Origin: Rhizobium mongolense USDA 1844
GTDB lineage: Bacteria; Pseudomonadota; Alphaproteobacteria; Rhizobiales; Rhizobiaceae
Direction of reading: 5' to 3'
NCBI RefSeq assembly: GCF_000419765.1
Contig: NZ_ATTQ01000016.1
Coordinates: 1-64,000, forward strand
Length of the DNA: 64,000 nucleotides
Shown: positions 54,015-64,000 of the stretch, in pieces
Layout of the letters: every line of letters begins with the position of its first letter
Numbering within the stretch: position 1 is the first letter of the stretch
Program-made: the position numbers and the translations under genes
The notes under the pieces: generated by a model
What the model saw: only the letters and a program-made list of their open reading frames with translations
Database searches by the model: none
What the model was told of the DNA's origin: nothing

Positions 54015-55244
54015 CTATTTGTCGCTATAGAGCTTTCGGCCATCACCGACGCGGACGGCGACGGGAACGGAAGCACCACGCCCCATCGACCTGGCCTTCG
54101 CGGTACCGTCGATGCGTTTGCGCTCGAGGTGGTAGGCGTAAGCGAACTGACCCGAGATGCCTGCGACCACAAAGAGCGCACCGATCATCTGGTCGTGATT
54201 GGTAATGTAGAGCAGCACCTGGCCCGCCATCGCAAGGATTGTCCCTGCCACGAAGATATTGAGCGAGTGACGGCCAATGATCGTCAGCGGATGATCCGAC
54301 GGACGGCGCAAGATACGAGACAACACGGGAATATTGATAACGAGGTAGCTGAGCGCCAACACGTGCAGCAGCCGCGGCAGTGACAGGAAAGTCTTGTCGA
54401 AACCGGTAAGGACAGGCGGCAAGCCAAACGCTGCCAGTACATTGCCGAGGTCCCAAAGGTGACCTACAACCCAAGCAAAGGACAGCGCTACGTAGCCGGA
54501 AGCCAGCACGAACAAAATCGGGTGCTCCGGCAGCTTGCCGCCACGCTTGACATGCATGATGCCGACCGCGCCGATCGTGAACAAGAACTGCCACGAGAGC
54601 GGATTGAGGAACCAGTAGTCGGCGATGAGCATGTTGTGCGGCGCGATCTGATAGATGCCCGCGATGAGCCACACAGCACCCGAAACACCAAGCGCCAGAA
54701 GCGGATGGGCCGAGTAAAGAAGCAAGATGACCGGTACCATGAGCATCAGCGCGCCGTACATCGGCAATATGTTGTTGTAGCCGATCTGGTGGCCAAGCAG
54801 AAGCAGTGCGGGTATTCCCTCCGTCAAGTTCATCAAGACGGCGAGGATATTGATTTCGACCAGCAATCCCGGCCGGTGGAACAACCAGGCGCCGCAAATG
54901 AACAGCGCGAGCGTTATGAAGGTCGTGATCATATGGGCGAGATAGAGCGTGAAAGCGCGCTTGATCGCCTTCCTCGCCATGTCCACTCGCCTGCCGACCT
55001 TGAAGCCGGCGCCATAGGCCAATCCGACCGCAATGCCCGAGATCAGCACGAAGGCTTCCGCAGCGTCGGAGAAGCCGAAATTCTTCGTCGTCACATACTC
55101 GAATATCTGGCCGGGAACGTGATTGATGAAAATCGTGATGAGAGCAAGGCCACGCAGAACATCAAGCCTCGTATCGCGCGCCGGTCGCACTGCTGATTGA
55201 GGCAAGCGCTCAGCGCCGATGGCGTTTTCCGGCGTAGCCGCCAT
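54015..55244 (-). CDS. opgC: OpgC-type membrane acyltransferase (glucan succinylation)
   Basis: A 409-residue membrane protein with about ten segments, matching the OpgC family: RDTRLDVLRGLALITIFINH at the start, GVALAYGAGFKVGRRV-like loop after helix 2, and FVAGTILAMAGQVLLYITNH near the end. OpgC proteins add succinyl groups to periplasmic glucans, and here the substrate is likely cyclic beta-1,2-glucan. The ATG at 55244 follows AGGAG. It lies 96 bases behind ndvB in the same direction with a perfect hairpin between, so co-transcription with ndvB is likely. Confidence 0.9.
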   Translation of the reverse strand: MAATPENAIGAERLPQSAVRPARDTRLDVLRGLALITIFINHVPGQIFEYVTTKNFGFSDAAEAFVLISGIAVGLAYGAGFKVGRRVDMARKAIKRAFTLYLAHMITTFITLALFICGAWLFHRPGLLVEINILAVLMNLTEGIPALLLLGHQIGYNNILPMYGALMLMVPVILLLYSAHPLLALGVSGAVWLIAGIYQIAPHNMLIADYWFLNPLSWQFLFTIGAVGIMHVKRGGKLPEHPILFVLASGYVALSFAWVVGHLWDLGNVLAAFGLPPVLTGFDKTFLSLPRLLHVLALSYLVINIPVLSRILRRPSDHPLTIIGRHSLNIFVAGTILAMAGQVLLYITNHDQMIGALFVVAGISGQFAYAYHLERKRIDGTAKARSMGRGASVPVAVRVGDGRKLYSDK

Positions 55245-55276
55245 GATGTTTCTCCTGTTTCGATCTGCAAACGCGG

Positions 55277-55309
55277 TTGCAGCCAAAAAGTTTCGCCTTT
55301 TGGCTGCAA
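55277..55309. repeat. Perfect 12-bp hairpin between ndvB and opgC
   Basis: TTGCAGCCAAAA (55277-55288) and TTTTGGCTGCAA (55298-55309) are perfect inverted repeats with a nine-base loop. No T tract follows on the minus strand, so it is not a simple terminator. It may stabilise or process the ndvB-opgC message. Confidence 0.75.
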
Positions 55310-55340
55310 CGAATCGCCGGAGTGTGAGCGTCGAATGCTG

Positions 55341-58300
55341 CTATCCGACCGAATATCCCTCATGGGGATTGGCGACTTCGCTGCCGTTGATGACCAGAGT
55401 GTAGCCGTCCGGATGGGACGATTTTGAGACCGAAATGCGATATTTCACACCTGAATGTTCGATCTCCGCCGAAAAGCCGTCCCAACCGCTCGGCAGTGCT
55501 GGACGAACAAAAATCCGTCCGTTTTTCAAACGGATACCGAGAATCCCTTCGACTGCCGCACGATAGAGCCAGCCCGCGGAACCTGTATACCACGTCCAGC
55601 CGCCGCGGCCCTTGAGCGCACCTTCGCCGTAGACGTCGGCAGCCACCGTGTAGGGCTCGACTCGATAGTGCTCGGCCGAGGCTTTGTCGCGCGCATGGGT
55701 GATCGGGTTCAGGAGTTCGAAGCAGGCCAGGGCATCATCGCCTCGGTTGAGCTCAGCAAGCGCCATAACCACCCAGGTGGCCGCATGCGTGTACTGGCCG
55801 CCATTCTCGCGAACACCGGGAGGATAGGCCTTGATATAACCCGGATCCCTGACCGACGTGGCAAAAGGCGGGGTAAACAGGCGGATGATTCGCGCTTCTT
55901 TGTCCACAAGGCGGTTCAAAACCGCGTCCATGGCCTTGACCGCGTGATCCGGATTGCCTTCGCCGGAAAGCACGCTCCAGGATTGCGCGATCGAATCGAT
56001 CTGGCATTCCAGGCTTTCCTTCGAACCGAGCAGGCTGCCATCGTCGAATGTGCCTCGGCGATAATAGCCGCCATCCCAGCCTTCACTTTCCAGCGCCGCC
56101 TTCAGTTCACCGAGATGTTTCGTCCAGCGCTCGACGCGCGCAGTATCGCCCCGCTCTTGCGCATAGGGAATGAAGGACCGCAGCGCGCCTGCCAGGAACC
56201 AGCCAAGCCAGACGCTTGTGCCCTGGCCTTGGATGCCGACGCGGTTCATCCCGTCGTTCCAGTCGCCGCCCATGATCAGCGGCAGGCCGTTTGAGCCCTT
56301 GCGCTTGATCGCGAGATCAAGTGCCAAGGCGGCATGCTCATAGATGCTGGCCTTGTCGTCAGAGACTTCCGGGCGATAGAAGGAGTCGTGCTGGCCTTCG
56401 AGCAACGCCGGGCCCTCGAGGAACGGCAATTCCTCGTCAAGCACGCTGTTGTCGCCCGTTGCACTGCAATAGTGGTGGATCGCATAGGCGAGCCAGACCA
56501 CGTCATCCGAAATCAACGTACGGACACCCGCGCCGGTTCCCGGCAGCCACCAATGCTGGACATCGCCCTCGCGGAACTGCCTCGAGGCAGCGTTGACGAT
56601 CTGGTTGCGCGCGAGCGATGGCTCCTGAAGCACGAAAGCCAGCGTATCCTGCAACTGATCGCGGAAGCCAAAGGCGCCACTGGCCTGATAGAAGGCCGAC
56701 CGCGCCATGATGCGGCAGCCAAGGCTCTGATAGGGCAACCAGGCATTGACGAGATTGTTCATGGCCTGGTTCGGCGTCAAAATCTGAACCTTGCCCGTAA
56801 AGCTCTGCCAGAAATCGCGGTTTGCCTGAACAGTGTCCTCGACAGAGGTCTTGCGGATCTCGGCGATCAAGGTTTGGGCCTCTTGCCTCGAGGCCGTGTC
56901 GCCCAGGAAGAACGTGACGTCACGCTCTTCTCCGGCGCCGATTTCGACATCGATTGCGAGAGCTGCTGCCGGGTCGCCGTCAAGTTCCGTGGCGCCGGAA
57001 AGCGCAACGGATGGCTTGAGCGCCTGCGGAGCCCGGATCGTGCCGGCCTTGCCGATGAACTCCCGCCTGCTTGTGGTGAAGCTCGACGGCTTCACGCTGG
57101 CGGCAAAGAAGGATACCCGGTTCGAGAAGTCGATGCTGTACTGGTTGGCGGCAAGGAGTGCGCCGGTTTCCTCGTCAAGGGACGAAAGAATGAAGGGCAC
57201 CGAACGCTGTGCGTTGTTGCCGAGAACCCACTCGACATAGCCATAGAGCCGCAGCTTGCGCGCCTTGGTGCCCATGTTGCGCAACCGGACGCGCTGCAGC
57301 TTGACCGGCCTTAGGCGATCGACCGTCTGTGTCACTTCGAGCGCGATATCGTTCTGCTCGCTGGAGAAGACGGAGTAACCGAGACCATGGCGTGCCTCGA
57401 AGCGGACATCGCTCCGCTGCGAAAGCCCAGCAAAGGGCGTCATCAGCGCGCCACTTTCCAGGTCGGTGACGTAAATCGCCTCACCTGAGCGATTGACGAC
57501 GGCATCGTTCGACCAGGAGGTCAGCTGATAGTCGCGCGAGTTGACGCTCCAGGTGAAACCCGCGCCCTCCGCAGACACATGGAAGCCGAACTTCTCGTTC
57601 GAGATCACGTTGATCCAGGGCTGCGGTGTTGCCGTGCCGCCAGCAAGACGAACGACATATTCGCGGCCGTCGCGGGCAAAACCACCGAAGCCGTTCCAGA
57701 AGTCGAGATCGCCTTCCTCCTCGATCACAAGCGCCGGCGGCTTGGGCTGCACGACACGCGCCACGCGCTTGACGGGGGTCTTGCGCTGCTCGCGTTCCAT
57801 TTCCGGCAAGTCGTCCTTGGAGGGCGCAGAAAGGGCGATGGCGCGGTTGATCTGATCGACGACCTTGCCGTTCTTGGCATGGAAGGTGACACGCGAAGCG
57901 GCGATCAGGGCATGATAGGTCGCCTCCTCCATCAAATCCTTCCGGACGGCAAAGATGTGTTGCCGAAGGCCATCGGCCTGGCCAATGCGGCGCACGTTTT
58001 CGCACATCTGGTCCACGGCATGCTGCATGTCCTGCGCATAGGAGGATGCACGCTCGTTCATGATGACAAGATCGGCCGTCACGCCACGCGAGCGCAGATA
58101 TTCCTCCGCCAGCAATGCCTCGCGAACGATATCGAGATCCATGTCGTCATCGATGCGCAGCATGAAGATCGGGAAGTCGCCGGAGATCGCAAGCGGCCAC
58201 AGCGACGATTGTGACTGCATGCCGGTTCGAACTGCCGCAGCATCGGCGCGCAAGTCCATGTCCGGATAGACCAAATGCCGGCCGAGATACTGGAAGGCGG

Positions 58301-61300
58301 CAGCCTGCTGCGACGTCACGCCGACATGGCGCATCTGCACCTGCGTGCGTGTCCAGGCCTGAACCAGCTCATGGTTGAAGGCATCGGCGTGCCGATAGCG
58401 CTCGACAGCCTTGTCCACCTCGTCGCGGCTAGGAGCGGCGATCGTCCAGAAGATCACGCTGACTTTCTTGCCGGCCGGCACACGAACCGTGCGGCGCAGC
58501 GAAAGGATCGGGTCGAGCGTGAAGCCGTCGGTGCCTGAAAGCGTCGCACCAGGATCGAAGGCTGCCGCATCCGCAAGACTACGGCCGCGGCCGAGGAATT
58601 TGCGGCGATCGGTCTCAAATTCCGTTTGCCGGGAAGGACCGGCACTGTCGACGATCAGATGGGCGATGCTCATGTTCGGTTCGCCCGGATCGCGTCTGTT
58701 GCGTTCGGCACGGATGACGTCGCCGCGTCTGCCGAATTCCGTCTTCACGAACATGCGGGCGAAAGCCGGATGCGCATTGTCCGTGTCATCCAATGTGATC
58801 ACCGGTTCCAAATAGGAGGTGACTTCGATGAAGCGGTCTTCCGATCCCATGTTGAGAAGCGTCAGCCTGCGGCCTTCCGCATCATGCTCAGTCGCAACGA
58901 TGCATTCCAATTCACTGCTGAGGTCGCCAACGACCTTAGTGAATTCCGCCTTTTCGTCGGCGAAGAGCACATTGACTTTTTCGCCCTCGACGCTTTTTGG
59001 TTCGGCGGTGGCCGACCACCATTCGTTGGTCGCCGTGTCGCGCAGGAAGATGAAGCTTCCCCAGCGGTCTTCCGTTGGGTCGGCTTTCCAGCGGGTAACG
59101 GCCTGGCCGTTCCAGTGTGCGTAGCCGGCACCGGTCGCCGTCAACATCATCGAATAGTGACCGTTGGACAGGAACATGAGTTCGCGATCGCGCGAAAGCG
59201 GATCGGCGATCTTGCGAAGCTCCGGCCGCAGCAGATCTTCCTGGATGCTGGCGGGCGTATCCGATTCGTGCTTGCCGCTCATCACGGGGATGTCGCGCGG
59301 CGCCTTTTCCTGCAGCAGCAGTTCGGCTGCTTCGATCACCGGATCGGAGTGGAAGAGCTCACGCAGATGCCCGTTGAAAGCGACATTGGCAACCGCCGCG
59401 ATCGACATGCCGTGATGGTGCGCATAGTAGTTATAGACAACAGCGCATTTCTTGCCTTCCGGCACGCGGGTCGGCGTGAAGTCGACGGCATCATGGAATC
59501 CGAATTTGCCGAGCGCACCGAGTTTGCGCAGGCGCTGCAGATTTTCGAGTGCCCCCTGCGGGTCGTATTGGCTGGCGAGGATCGAGGCATAAGGCGCGAT
59601 GACGGCATTGTGGCCGAGGCCGCGCTTCAGGCCAAGCGTAGGCACGCCGAAGTTCGTGTATTGATAGTTGAGGTTATGGTCGCGAGCATTGAAGGCCGCT
59701 TCCGAAATGCCCCACGGAATACCGAGCTTGCGCCCGTAGTTCATCTGCTCGACCACGACCAGATTGTTGGTCTGATTGAGAATACCCCCGCCGCGCTCCT
59801 GCATGACGAGCGGTGGCATCAGATATTCGAACATCGAGCCGGACCAAGAGACCAGAGCGCCGCGCGAACCGACCGGCACGACCTGGCGGCCGAGGCGATA
59901 CCAATGCTCCGTCGGCAAGTCGCCCTTTGCGATGCCGAAGAGACTGGTCAGCCGGCATTCCGACGCCAAAAGGTCGTAGCAGGCCTGGTCGAGCTCGCCG
60001 CTTTCGACGCGATAGCCGATCGAAAGAAGGCGGCGTTCCGGACGGAACAGGAAGCTGAAATCCATCGAGAAGGCGAGATCGCGGGCCTTGTCGCGAAGGG
60101 CGATCAGCCGCGGCCGCAAAGCATCGATATTCGAAAGGTCGAATGTGCTGTCGGAAATATGCGCTTCGCAAATCTTGACGAGTGCTTCGGCCCAACGGGT
60201 AAGTTCGCCGCTGAGTGCCGACTTCACTTCGTGATCGAGATTTGCCGCAAGCTTCTGGATGTCACGCGCAAGAACCGCAAGGTTGATGACGCGGATCGAG
60301 GCGAACTCGTGCTCGCGCTTGACGGCGGCGAGCGCGTTCTGGAAGCCGACGATCCGTTCTTCCAGGCGGCGGCGGAGCGGACGGACCGTCTTGCGATCGT
60401 CCGGAAGGTCGGCCAGTACTTCGCCGAGGATGCCGGCAGTGTCGCCGACGCCGTCGAGATTGCCCTGCATATGCGCCGACGGCGCTTCGGCCCAATTGCG
60501 GCAAGCCGACGAAACGGCAATCAGGTGACCGGCGAGATTGCCGCTGTCGACAGCCGAAACATATCGCGGCCCAAGGGTCTGAAGCGTATCGGTGTGGTAC
60601 CAGTTAAAGAGGTGGCCACGATACTTCTCCATCTTGTCGATGGTCCCGATCGTCTGCTCCAGCCGCTCGATCGTTTCCTCGAAGGAAAACCAGCCGAACT
60701 GGCGGCCGGAAACGACCGAGAGCAGATATACGCCGATATTGGTCGGCGAGGTGCGGCTCGCGACGATGACATGCGGCGTCTCCTGAATGTTATCCGGCGG
60801 CAGGAAATTCTGTTCTGCCGTGGTGAACGTATCGAAGTAACGCCAGGTGCGGCGCGCGATCTTTCTGAGCTCGCTTGAGACCGAATCGGCGACTTCCAGG
60901 CGGTCTTCGGTTTCTGCCGACTGGCTGACATACCAGGCAACGAGCGGCGACAGGGTCCACAGCAGGGCGAACGGAATGCCGACGAGGAATGCGTTGTCGC
61001 CGGGAAGTGCTGCAAAGCCGAGTGCGAGCAGCGCGAGCACCGGGGCGTGCCACATCGCGCCGTAGTACGACAGAATCGTTCCCTGCCCACCCGCTTGGAC
61101 GCTGGCAGCAGTGCGCCATTGCAGCATCAATTTATGGCTGACGAGAAGACGGTAGAGCGAGCGGCCGATCGCATCGGCCATCATGCAAGCCGTATCGGCA
61201 ATGAAAACGATACGAAGCGCCACCTGGGCATTCGCAGCGCGGATATCCGACCACACGGTATAAAGATGTGCCCGTGCAACGATATCGCTGGTGCGCGGAA

Positions 61301-63857
61301 TGATGCCGTGGATGAGCGACAGCGTCGGCGCAACGAAGAGGCAGAAGATCAGGAGGATCTGCCATACGAGTGCGCCAAGCGGGCCCATAAAATACCAGCC
61401 AAGCACGGAAGCGAAGAACCAGGCGATCGGCGTCAGCGAGCGGCGCAGGTTATCGAACATCTTCCAGCGCCCGAGAGCGGTGACGCCGTATTTTGGATTG
61501 AACATATATGGCAGAAGCTGCCAGTCGCCACGCGCCCAGCGATGCTGTCGCGAAGCCTCGACTTCGTATCGGATCGGGAAGTCTTCGACGAGCTCGAGAT
61601 CGGTGACTAGGGCGCAGCGCGCCATCGAACCTTCGAGAAGATCGTGGCTCAGCACCGAATTCTCATCGATGCGGTCCCTCAGCGAAGCTTCGAAGGCATC
61701 GACATGATAAAGGCCCTTGCCGGTAAACGTGCCTTCGCCGGCGAGGTCCTGGTAGACATCGGAAACTGTGAAGACGTACGGGTCGAGGCCGCGGTTGATC
61801 GAGAAGACGCGCTGGAAGACCGAAGCGTCCTTGCCGGTCGTTAGCGACGGGGTCACGCGTGGCTGCAGCACGCCATAGCCGCTTTCGACGCGGCCGGTCT
61901 TCGGGTTTATCACCGGACGGTTGATCGGATGATAGAGTTTGCCGACAAGCTTGGTCACGGCATCGCGCATCAGGCGCGTGTCGGAATCGAGCGTCATGAT
62001 ATACTGAACGCCAGCCGGTACAATATTGGCGCCCGGTAGATAGGTCGTGTCGCTGTCGCCGCGCAAAAGCATGTTCAGCTCGTGCAGCTTGCCGCGTTTG
62101 CGCTCCCAGCCCATCCAGACGCCCTCTGACGGGTTGTAGAGGCGGCGGCGATGCAGGAGATAGAAGCGCGTTTTGCCGTCATAGGCGTAACGTGCCGAAA
62201 GATTGGCGATTTCACGCCGGGCGTAGTCCAGCACTTCCAGATCGTTCGGCGTTTCCTCGACGTCACTGTCCGGCCAGTCGCTCAGCAGCGCGAAATAGAT
62301 TTCGCCGCGCGGATTGGCGAGATAGTGAACCTCGAGATTGCGAACCAGGTCGTCGACGCTGTCTCGGTTCGAAATCAGGCATGGCACGACAAGCAGCGTG
62401 CGTGCATCCTCCGGGATGCCTTCCTTGAACTCGTAGCCGACAAGCCGCGATGGCGTCACGAAGAAGGACAGCAAGGTATTGAAAAGACCTGTCGCGCCCT
62501 CCGATGCCGGAAGAGAGAACATGATCAGCAATACGGCGATTTCCAACGTACCCATGCCGGCATTGGCCATGACGCGCCCGACGATCGCCATCGCAATGAC
62601 GGTAAGCAGCATGACGGGGACGGCAATCGACAGCCAATTGAACTTGCGGACCGTTCGAACAAAATGCTGAACGAAGGTCGGACGATAATTGGCACGTTCT
62701 TCAAGCTTCGGCCGGTGCATGCCGGCAAGAAAGCCGCCGACATTCGGCTCATGCGGTTGCGGCTCCTCGGAGGCCCTGGCTTCGCTGGTCATGTCGAGCG
62801 CCAACTGGGCGACTTCCATTTCCGTCAGCGGGGAGCGCTTGGCGAGCTTTTCGATCTGTTTGCGGTATTTGTTGCGTGATCCCGAATCGAGGATGCCGTA
62901 ATCGGAATTCTCCCAGAGCAACTTGTCGACATGGCTGACCTGCTCGACCCAGACCGACCATTCCGCGTCGTCGATCTCGCGAAGGCTCCGGATGATGTTG
63001 CCCATCGTGACATTGCCGGAGGAGAGGCGGCTATGCTCCGCCATCGTCGCTTCTTCGGTATCACGGCCGAGCATTTCCAGACGCTCGTCGAGCCAAGCGA
63101 TCGCAAGGCTAGACGCCTGCGAACCGTCGCGCATGCGATAGAGGAACTGCGTCGAGAAGGTATTGTCCTCGGCAAGCGGTTCGAGCGTCCTCAGATACTC
63201 CGCAGCCTTCGTCGGATCGTCCAAACGCACGAGTTCATCGGCCGCTTCGTTCGCACGGCGGCGTATGCGCCGGCTGCGTTCAACGCGGCTGGAAATGCGA
63301 CGGAGGTTTTCGACGAGAACATAACGCACGAGTGAGGGGACTGCCCAAAGCTCACCGATGCGCAACGTCTCACCCAGCTGGAAGCCATCGACAAGCGCCG
63401 TTAGACTTTCCTGTGAAACGGTGCTGTGGGTGTGAGCGACATAGAGCCAGGCGAGCACCAGCGTGCGCGGTACCTGCACACCATCGACGTCGATGGTCGG
63501 CAGCTCGCGATAGAAGCGCCGCGGGAAGTCGCGGCGGACCTCCTGAATTGCCTCTTCGACGATATAGTGGTTATCGAGAAGCCATTCGGCGGCAGGCGTT
63601 ATTGTCTCACCCGCCTCCACGTCGGCCGCGGTCGTGCGGTAAACGCGCAGGATTTCCTTCTCGTTCTCCTTATGTCGTGCAAAAAAATCGAAGGCAGTAA
63701 AAGCCGGCAGCGAATCGACGCCTTTGCGGGCGATCGATTCACCCATCGCCTTGATGTCTTCAATCGACAGGTAGGTCGAGCGGACCGAGTCGCTGTGATC
63801 GATGTGCTTGACTTCGGATTCGCGCGACGGGTTTGGAGACGGAATGGAAATGGTCAT
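55341..63857 (-). CDS. ndvB: Cyclic beta-1,2-glucan synthase NdvB
   Basis: A 2838-residue inner-membrane enzyme, close to the 2818-2832 residues of ChvB and NdvB. Membrane segments lie near residues 400-460, 800-860 and 940-990. The glucosyltransferase (GT84) part between them carries MTLDSDTRLMRDAVTKLVG near residue 623. The long rest contains carbohydrate-binding and beta-sandwich parts and a C-terminal GH94-like phosphorylase domain with GGDWNDGMNRVG near residue 2530, which sets ring size. It starts glucan chains on itself, elongates and cyclises them with UDP-glucose. In relatives it is required for hypo-osmotic adaptation, motility and nodule invasion. Confidence 0.98.
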   Translation of the reverse strand: MTISIPSPNPSRESEVKHIDHSDSVRSTYLSIEDIKAMGESIARKGVDSLPAFTAFDFFARHKENEKEILRVYRTTAADVEAGETITPAAEWLLDNHYIVEEAIQEVRRDFPRRFYRELPTIDVDGVQVPRTLVLAWLYVAHTHSTVSQESLTALVDGFQLGETLRIGELWAVPSLVRYVLVENLRRISSRVERSRRIRRRANEAADELVRLDDPTKAAEYLRTLEPLAEDNTFSTQFLYRMRDGSQASSLAIAWLDERLEMLGRDTEEATMAEHSRLSSGNVTMGNIIRSLREIDDAEWSVWVEQVSHVDKLLWENSDYGILDSGSRNKYRKQIEKLAKRSPLTEMEVAQLALDMTSEARASEEPQPHEPNVGGFLAGMHRPKLEERANYRPTFVQHFVRTVRKFNWLSIAVPVMLLTVIAMAIVGRVMANAGMGTLEIAVLLIMFSLPASEGATGLFNTLLSFFVTPSRLVGYEFKEGIPEDARTLLVVPCLISNRDSVDDLVRNLEVHYLANPRGEIYFALLSDWPDSDVEETPNDLEVLDYARREIANLSARYAYDGKTRFYLLHRRRLYNPSEGVWMGWERKRGKLHELNMLLRGDSDTTYLPGANIVPAGVQYIMTLDSDTRLMRDAVTKLVGKLYHPINRPVINPKTGRVESGYGVLQPRVTPSLTTGKDASVFQRVFSINRGLDPYVFTVSDVYQDLAGEGTFTGKGLYHVDAFEASLRDRIDENSVLSHDLLEGSMARCALVTDLELVEDFPIRYEVEASRQHRWARGDWQLLPYMFNPKYGVTALGRWKMFDNLRRSLTPIAWFFASVLGWYFMGPLGALVWQILLIFCLFVAPTLSLIHGIIPRTSDIVARAHLYTVWSDIRAANAQVALRIVFIADTACMMADAIGRSLYRLLVSHKLMLQWRTAASVQAGGQGTILSYYGAMWHAPVLALLALGFAALPGDNAFLVGIPFALLWTLSPLVAWYVSQSAETEDRLEVADSVSSELRKIARRTWRYFDTFTTAEQNFLPPDNIQETPHVIVASRTSPTNIGVYLLSVVSGRQFGWFSFEETIERLEQTIGTIDKMEKYRGHLFNWYHTDTLQTLGPRYVSAVDSGNLAGHLIAVSSACRNWAEAPSAHMQGNLDGVGDTAGILGEVLADLPDDRKTVRPLRRRLEERIVGFQNALAAVKREHEFASIRVINLAVLARDIQKLAANLDHEVKSALSGELTRWAEALVKICEAHISDSTFDLSNIDALRPRLIALRDKARDLAFSMDFSFLFRPERRLLSIGYRVESGELDQACYDLLASECRLTSLFGIAKGDLPTEHWYRLGRQVVPVGSRGALVSWSGSMFEYLMPPLVMQERGGGILNQTNNLVVVEQMNYGRKLGIPWGISEAAFNARDHNLNYQYTNFGVPTLGLKRGLGHNAVIAPYASILASQYDPQGALENLQRLRKLGALGKFGFHDAVDFTPTRVPEGKKCAVVYNYYAHHHGMSIAAVANVAFNGHLRELFHSDPVIEAAELLLQEKAPRDIPVMSGKHESDTPASIQEDLLRPELRKIADPLSRDRELMFLSNGHYSMMLTATGAGYAHWNGQAVTRWKADPTEDRWGSFIFLRDTATNEWWSATAEPKSVEGEKVNVLFADEKAEFTKVVGDLSSELECIVATEHDAEGRRLTLLNMGSEDRFIEVTSYLEPVITLDDTDNAHPAFARMFVKTEFGRRGDVIRAERNRRDPGEPNMSIAHLIVDSAGPSRQTEFETDRRKFLGRGRSLADAAAFDPGATLSGTDGFTLDPILSLRRTVRVPAGKKVSVIFWTIAAPSRDEVDKAVERYRHADAFNHELVQAWTRTQVQMRHVGVTSQQAAAFQYLGRHLVYPDMDLRADAAAVRTGMQSQSSLWPLAISGDFPIFMLRIDDDMDLDIVREALLAEEYLRSRGVTADLVIMNERASSYAQDMQHAVDQMCENVRRIGQADGLRQHIFAVRKDLMEEATYHALIAASRVTFHAKNGKVVDQINRAIALSAPSKDDLPEMEREQRKTPVKRVARVVQPKPPALVIEEEGDLDFWNGFGGFARDGREYVVRLAGGTATPQPWINVISNEKFGFHVSAEGAGFTWSVNSRDYQLTSWSNDAVVNRSGEAIYVTDLESGALMTPFAGLSQRSDVRFEARHGLGYSVFSSEQNDIALEVTQTVDRLRPVKLQRVRLRNMGTKARKLRLYGYVEWVLGNNAQRSVPFILSSLDEETGALLAANQYSIDFSNRVSFFAASVKPSSFTTSRREFIGKAGTIRAPQALKPSVALSGATELDGDPAAALAIDVEIGAGEERDVTFFLGDTASRQEAQTLIAEIRKTSVEDTVQANRDFWQSFTGKVQILTPNQAMNNLVNAWLPYQSLGCRIMARSAFYQASGAFGFRDQLQDTLAFVLQEPSLARNQIVNAASRQFREGDVQHWWLPGTGAGVRTLISDDVVWLAYAIHHYCSATGDNSVLDEELPFLEGPALLEGQHDSFYRPEVSDDKASIYEHAALALDLAIKRKGSNGLPLIMGGDWNDGMNRVGIQGQGTSVWLGWFLAGALRSFIPYAQERGDTARVERWTKHLGELKAALESEGWDGGYYRRGTFDDGSLLGSKESLECQIDSIAQSWSVLSGEGNPDHAVKAMDAVLNRLVDKEARIIRLFTPPFATSVRDPGYIKAYPPGVRENGGQYTHAATWVVMALAELNRGDDALACFELLNPITHARDKASAEHYRVEPYTVAADVYGEGALKGRGGWTWYTGSAGWLYRAAVEGILGIRLKNGRIFVRPALPSGWDGFSAEIEHSGVKYRISVSKSSHPDGYTLVINGSEVANPHEGYSVG

Positions 63858-64000
63858 GGGTTCGGTTCTGGGTCCAAACTAAGGTTATGGTAATTTTGCC
63901 TAGCCTTTTGCACCGGCAATTATGACTGCGACATGAACGGCCAAGGGGCTTTCCAGGAAGATGCGAAAGCCACAGATTTCCGATACGAAACGGTTTAGGC

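Noticed and set aside
58626-60878. Very long plus-strand open frame (about 750 codons) inside ndvB
   Set aside because: It is the antisense shadow of a high-G+C gene: composition is His/Arg/Asp-rich without domains, and ndvB on the other strand is intact and clearly recognised.

Overview
This window looks like chromosomal DNA of a Rhizobium species of the etli/leguminosarum/phaseoli kind. The evidence is a 1154-residue Rhizobium-type pyruvate carboxylase, ndvA/ndvB/opgC for cyclic beta-1,2-glucan, RpoH2, CarD, PhaR, a SAM-II riboswitch in front of metA, and promoter-like sites that match the alphaproteobacterial general stress sigma factor EcfG. I found no insertion sequence, CRISPR array, tRNA or rRNA. 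Most of the window is ordinary, densely packed core genome of about 60% G+C.

Layout from left to right. At 1-1218 a carrier protein and a truncated acyl-CoA dehydrogenase overlap by one base. At 1483-4316 lies an EF-P lysylation set (epmB, epmA and divergent efp). At 4372-8105 is an amino-sugar operon of a SIS protein, nagA, a NagB-II-like deaminase and a GntR regulator with a repeat operator over its own promoter. galM and metA follow; metA has a promoter, a SAM-II aptamer and an intrinsic terminator in its leader. Next come a BacA/YddA-type ABC protein with a degraded ATPase, uup, a thiamine pyrophosphokinase, and thiBPQ behind a TPP riboswitch. At 18856-26647 are an M48 lipoprotein protease, rpoH2 (with an EcfG-type promoter and a 24-codon small ORF upstream), carD, fdxA, an S4 protein and a Suv3-like RNA helicase.

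At 26648-27435 is a non-coding stretch very rich in GANTC (CcrM methylation) sites. It leads into an EcfG-type promoter and two small membrane or lipoprotein genes. The middle of the window holds phaB, phaA and phaR, rpmF, a GST, mtgA, ispA, ispG, an MFS/DeoR pair and a cystine-type amino acid ABC transporter.

The region 40391-44793 is different in character. It holds a small six-cysteine protein, a hemerythrin protein, two flavin split-barrel proteins (one fused to GAF and a winged-helix-like C-terminus), a repeat operator between the divergent arms, and a methyltransferase pseudogene. This is my best candidate for an undescribed redox- or gas-responsive system.

The right part carries an FMN reductase, pyc, a LuxR-type regulator without a LuxI in view, ndvA behind a leader with an intrinsic terminator, a DUF6074-like small protein, an ACS-family MFS transporter, opgC and ndvB. 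ndvB makes cyclic beta-1,2-glucan, ndvA exports it, and opgC probably decorates it, so this is an envelope and osmoadaptation locus that is also needed for symbiosis in relatives.
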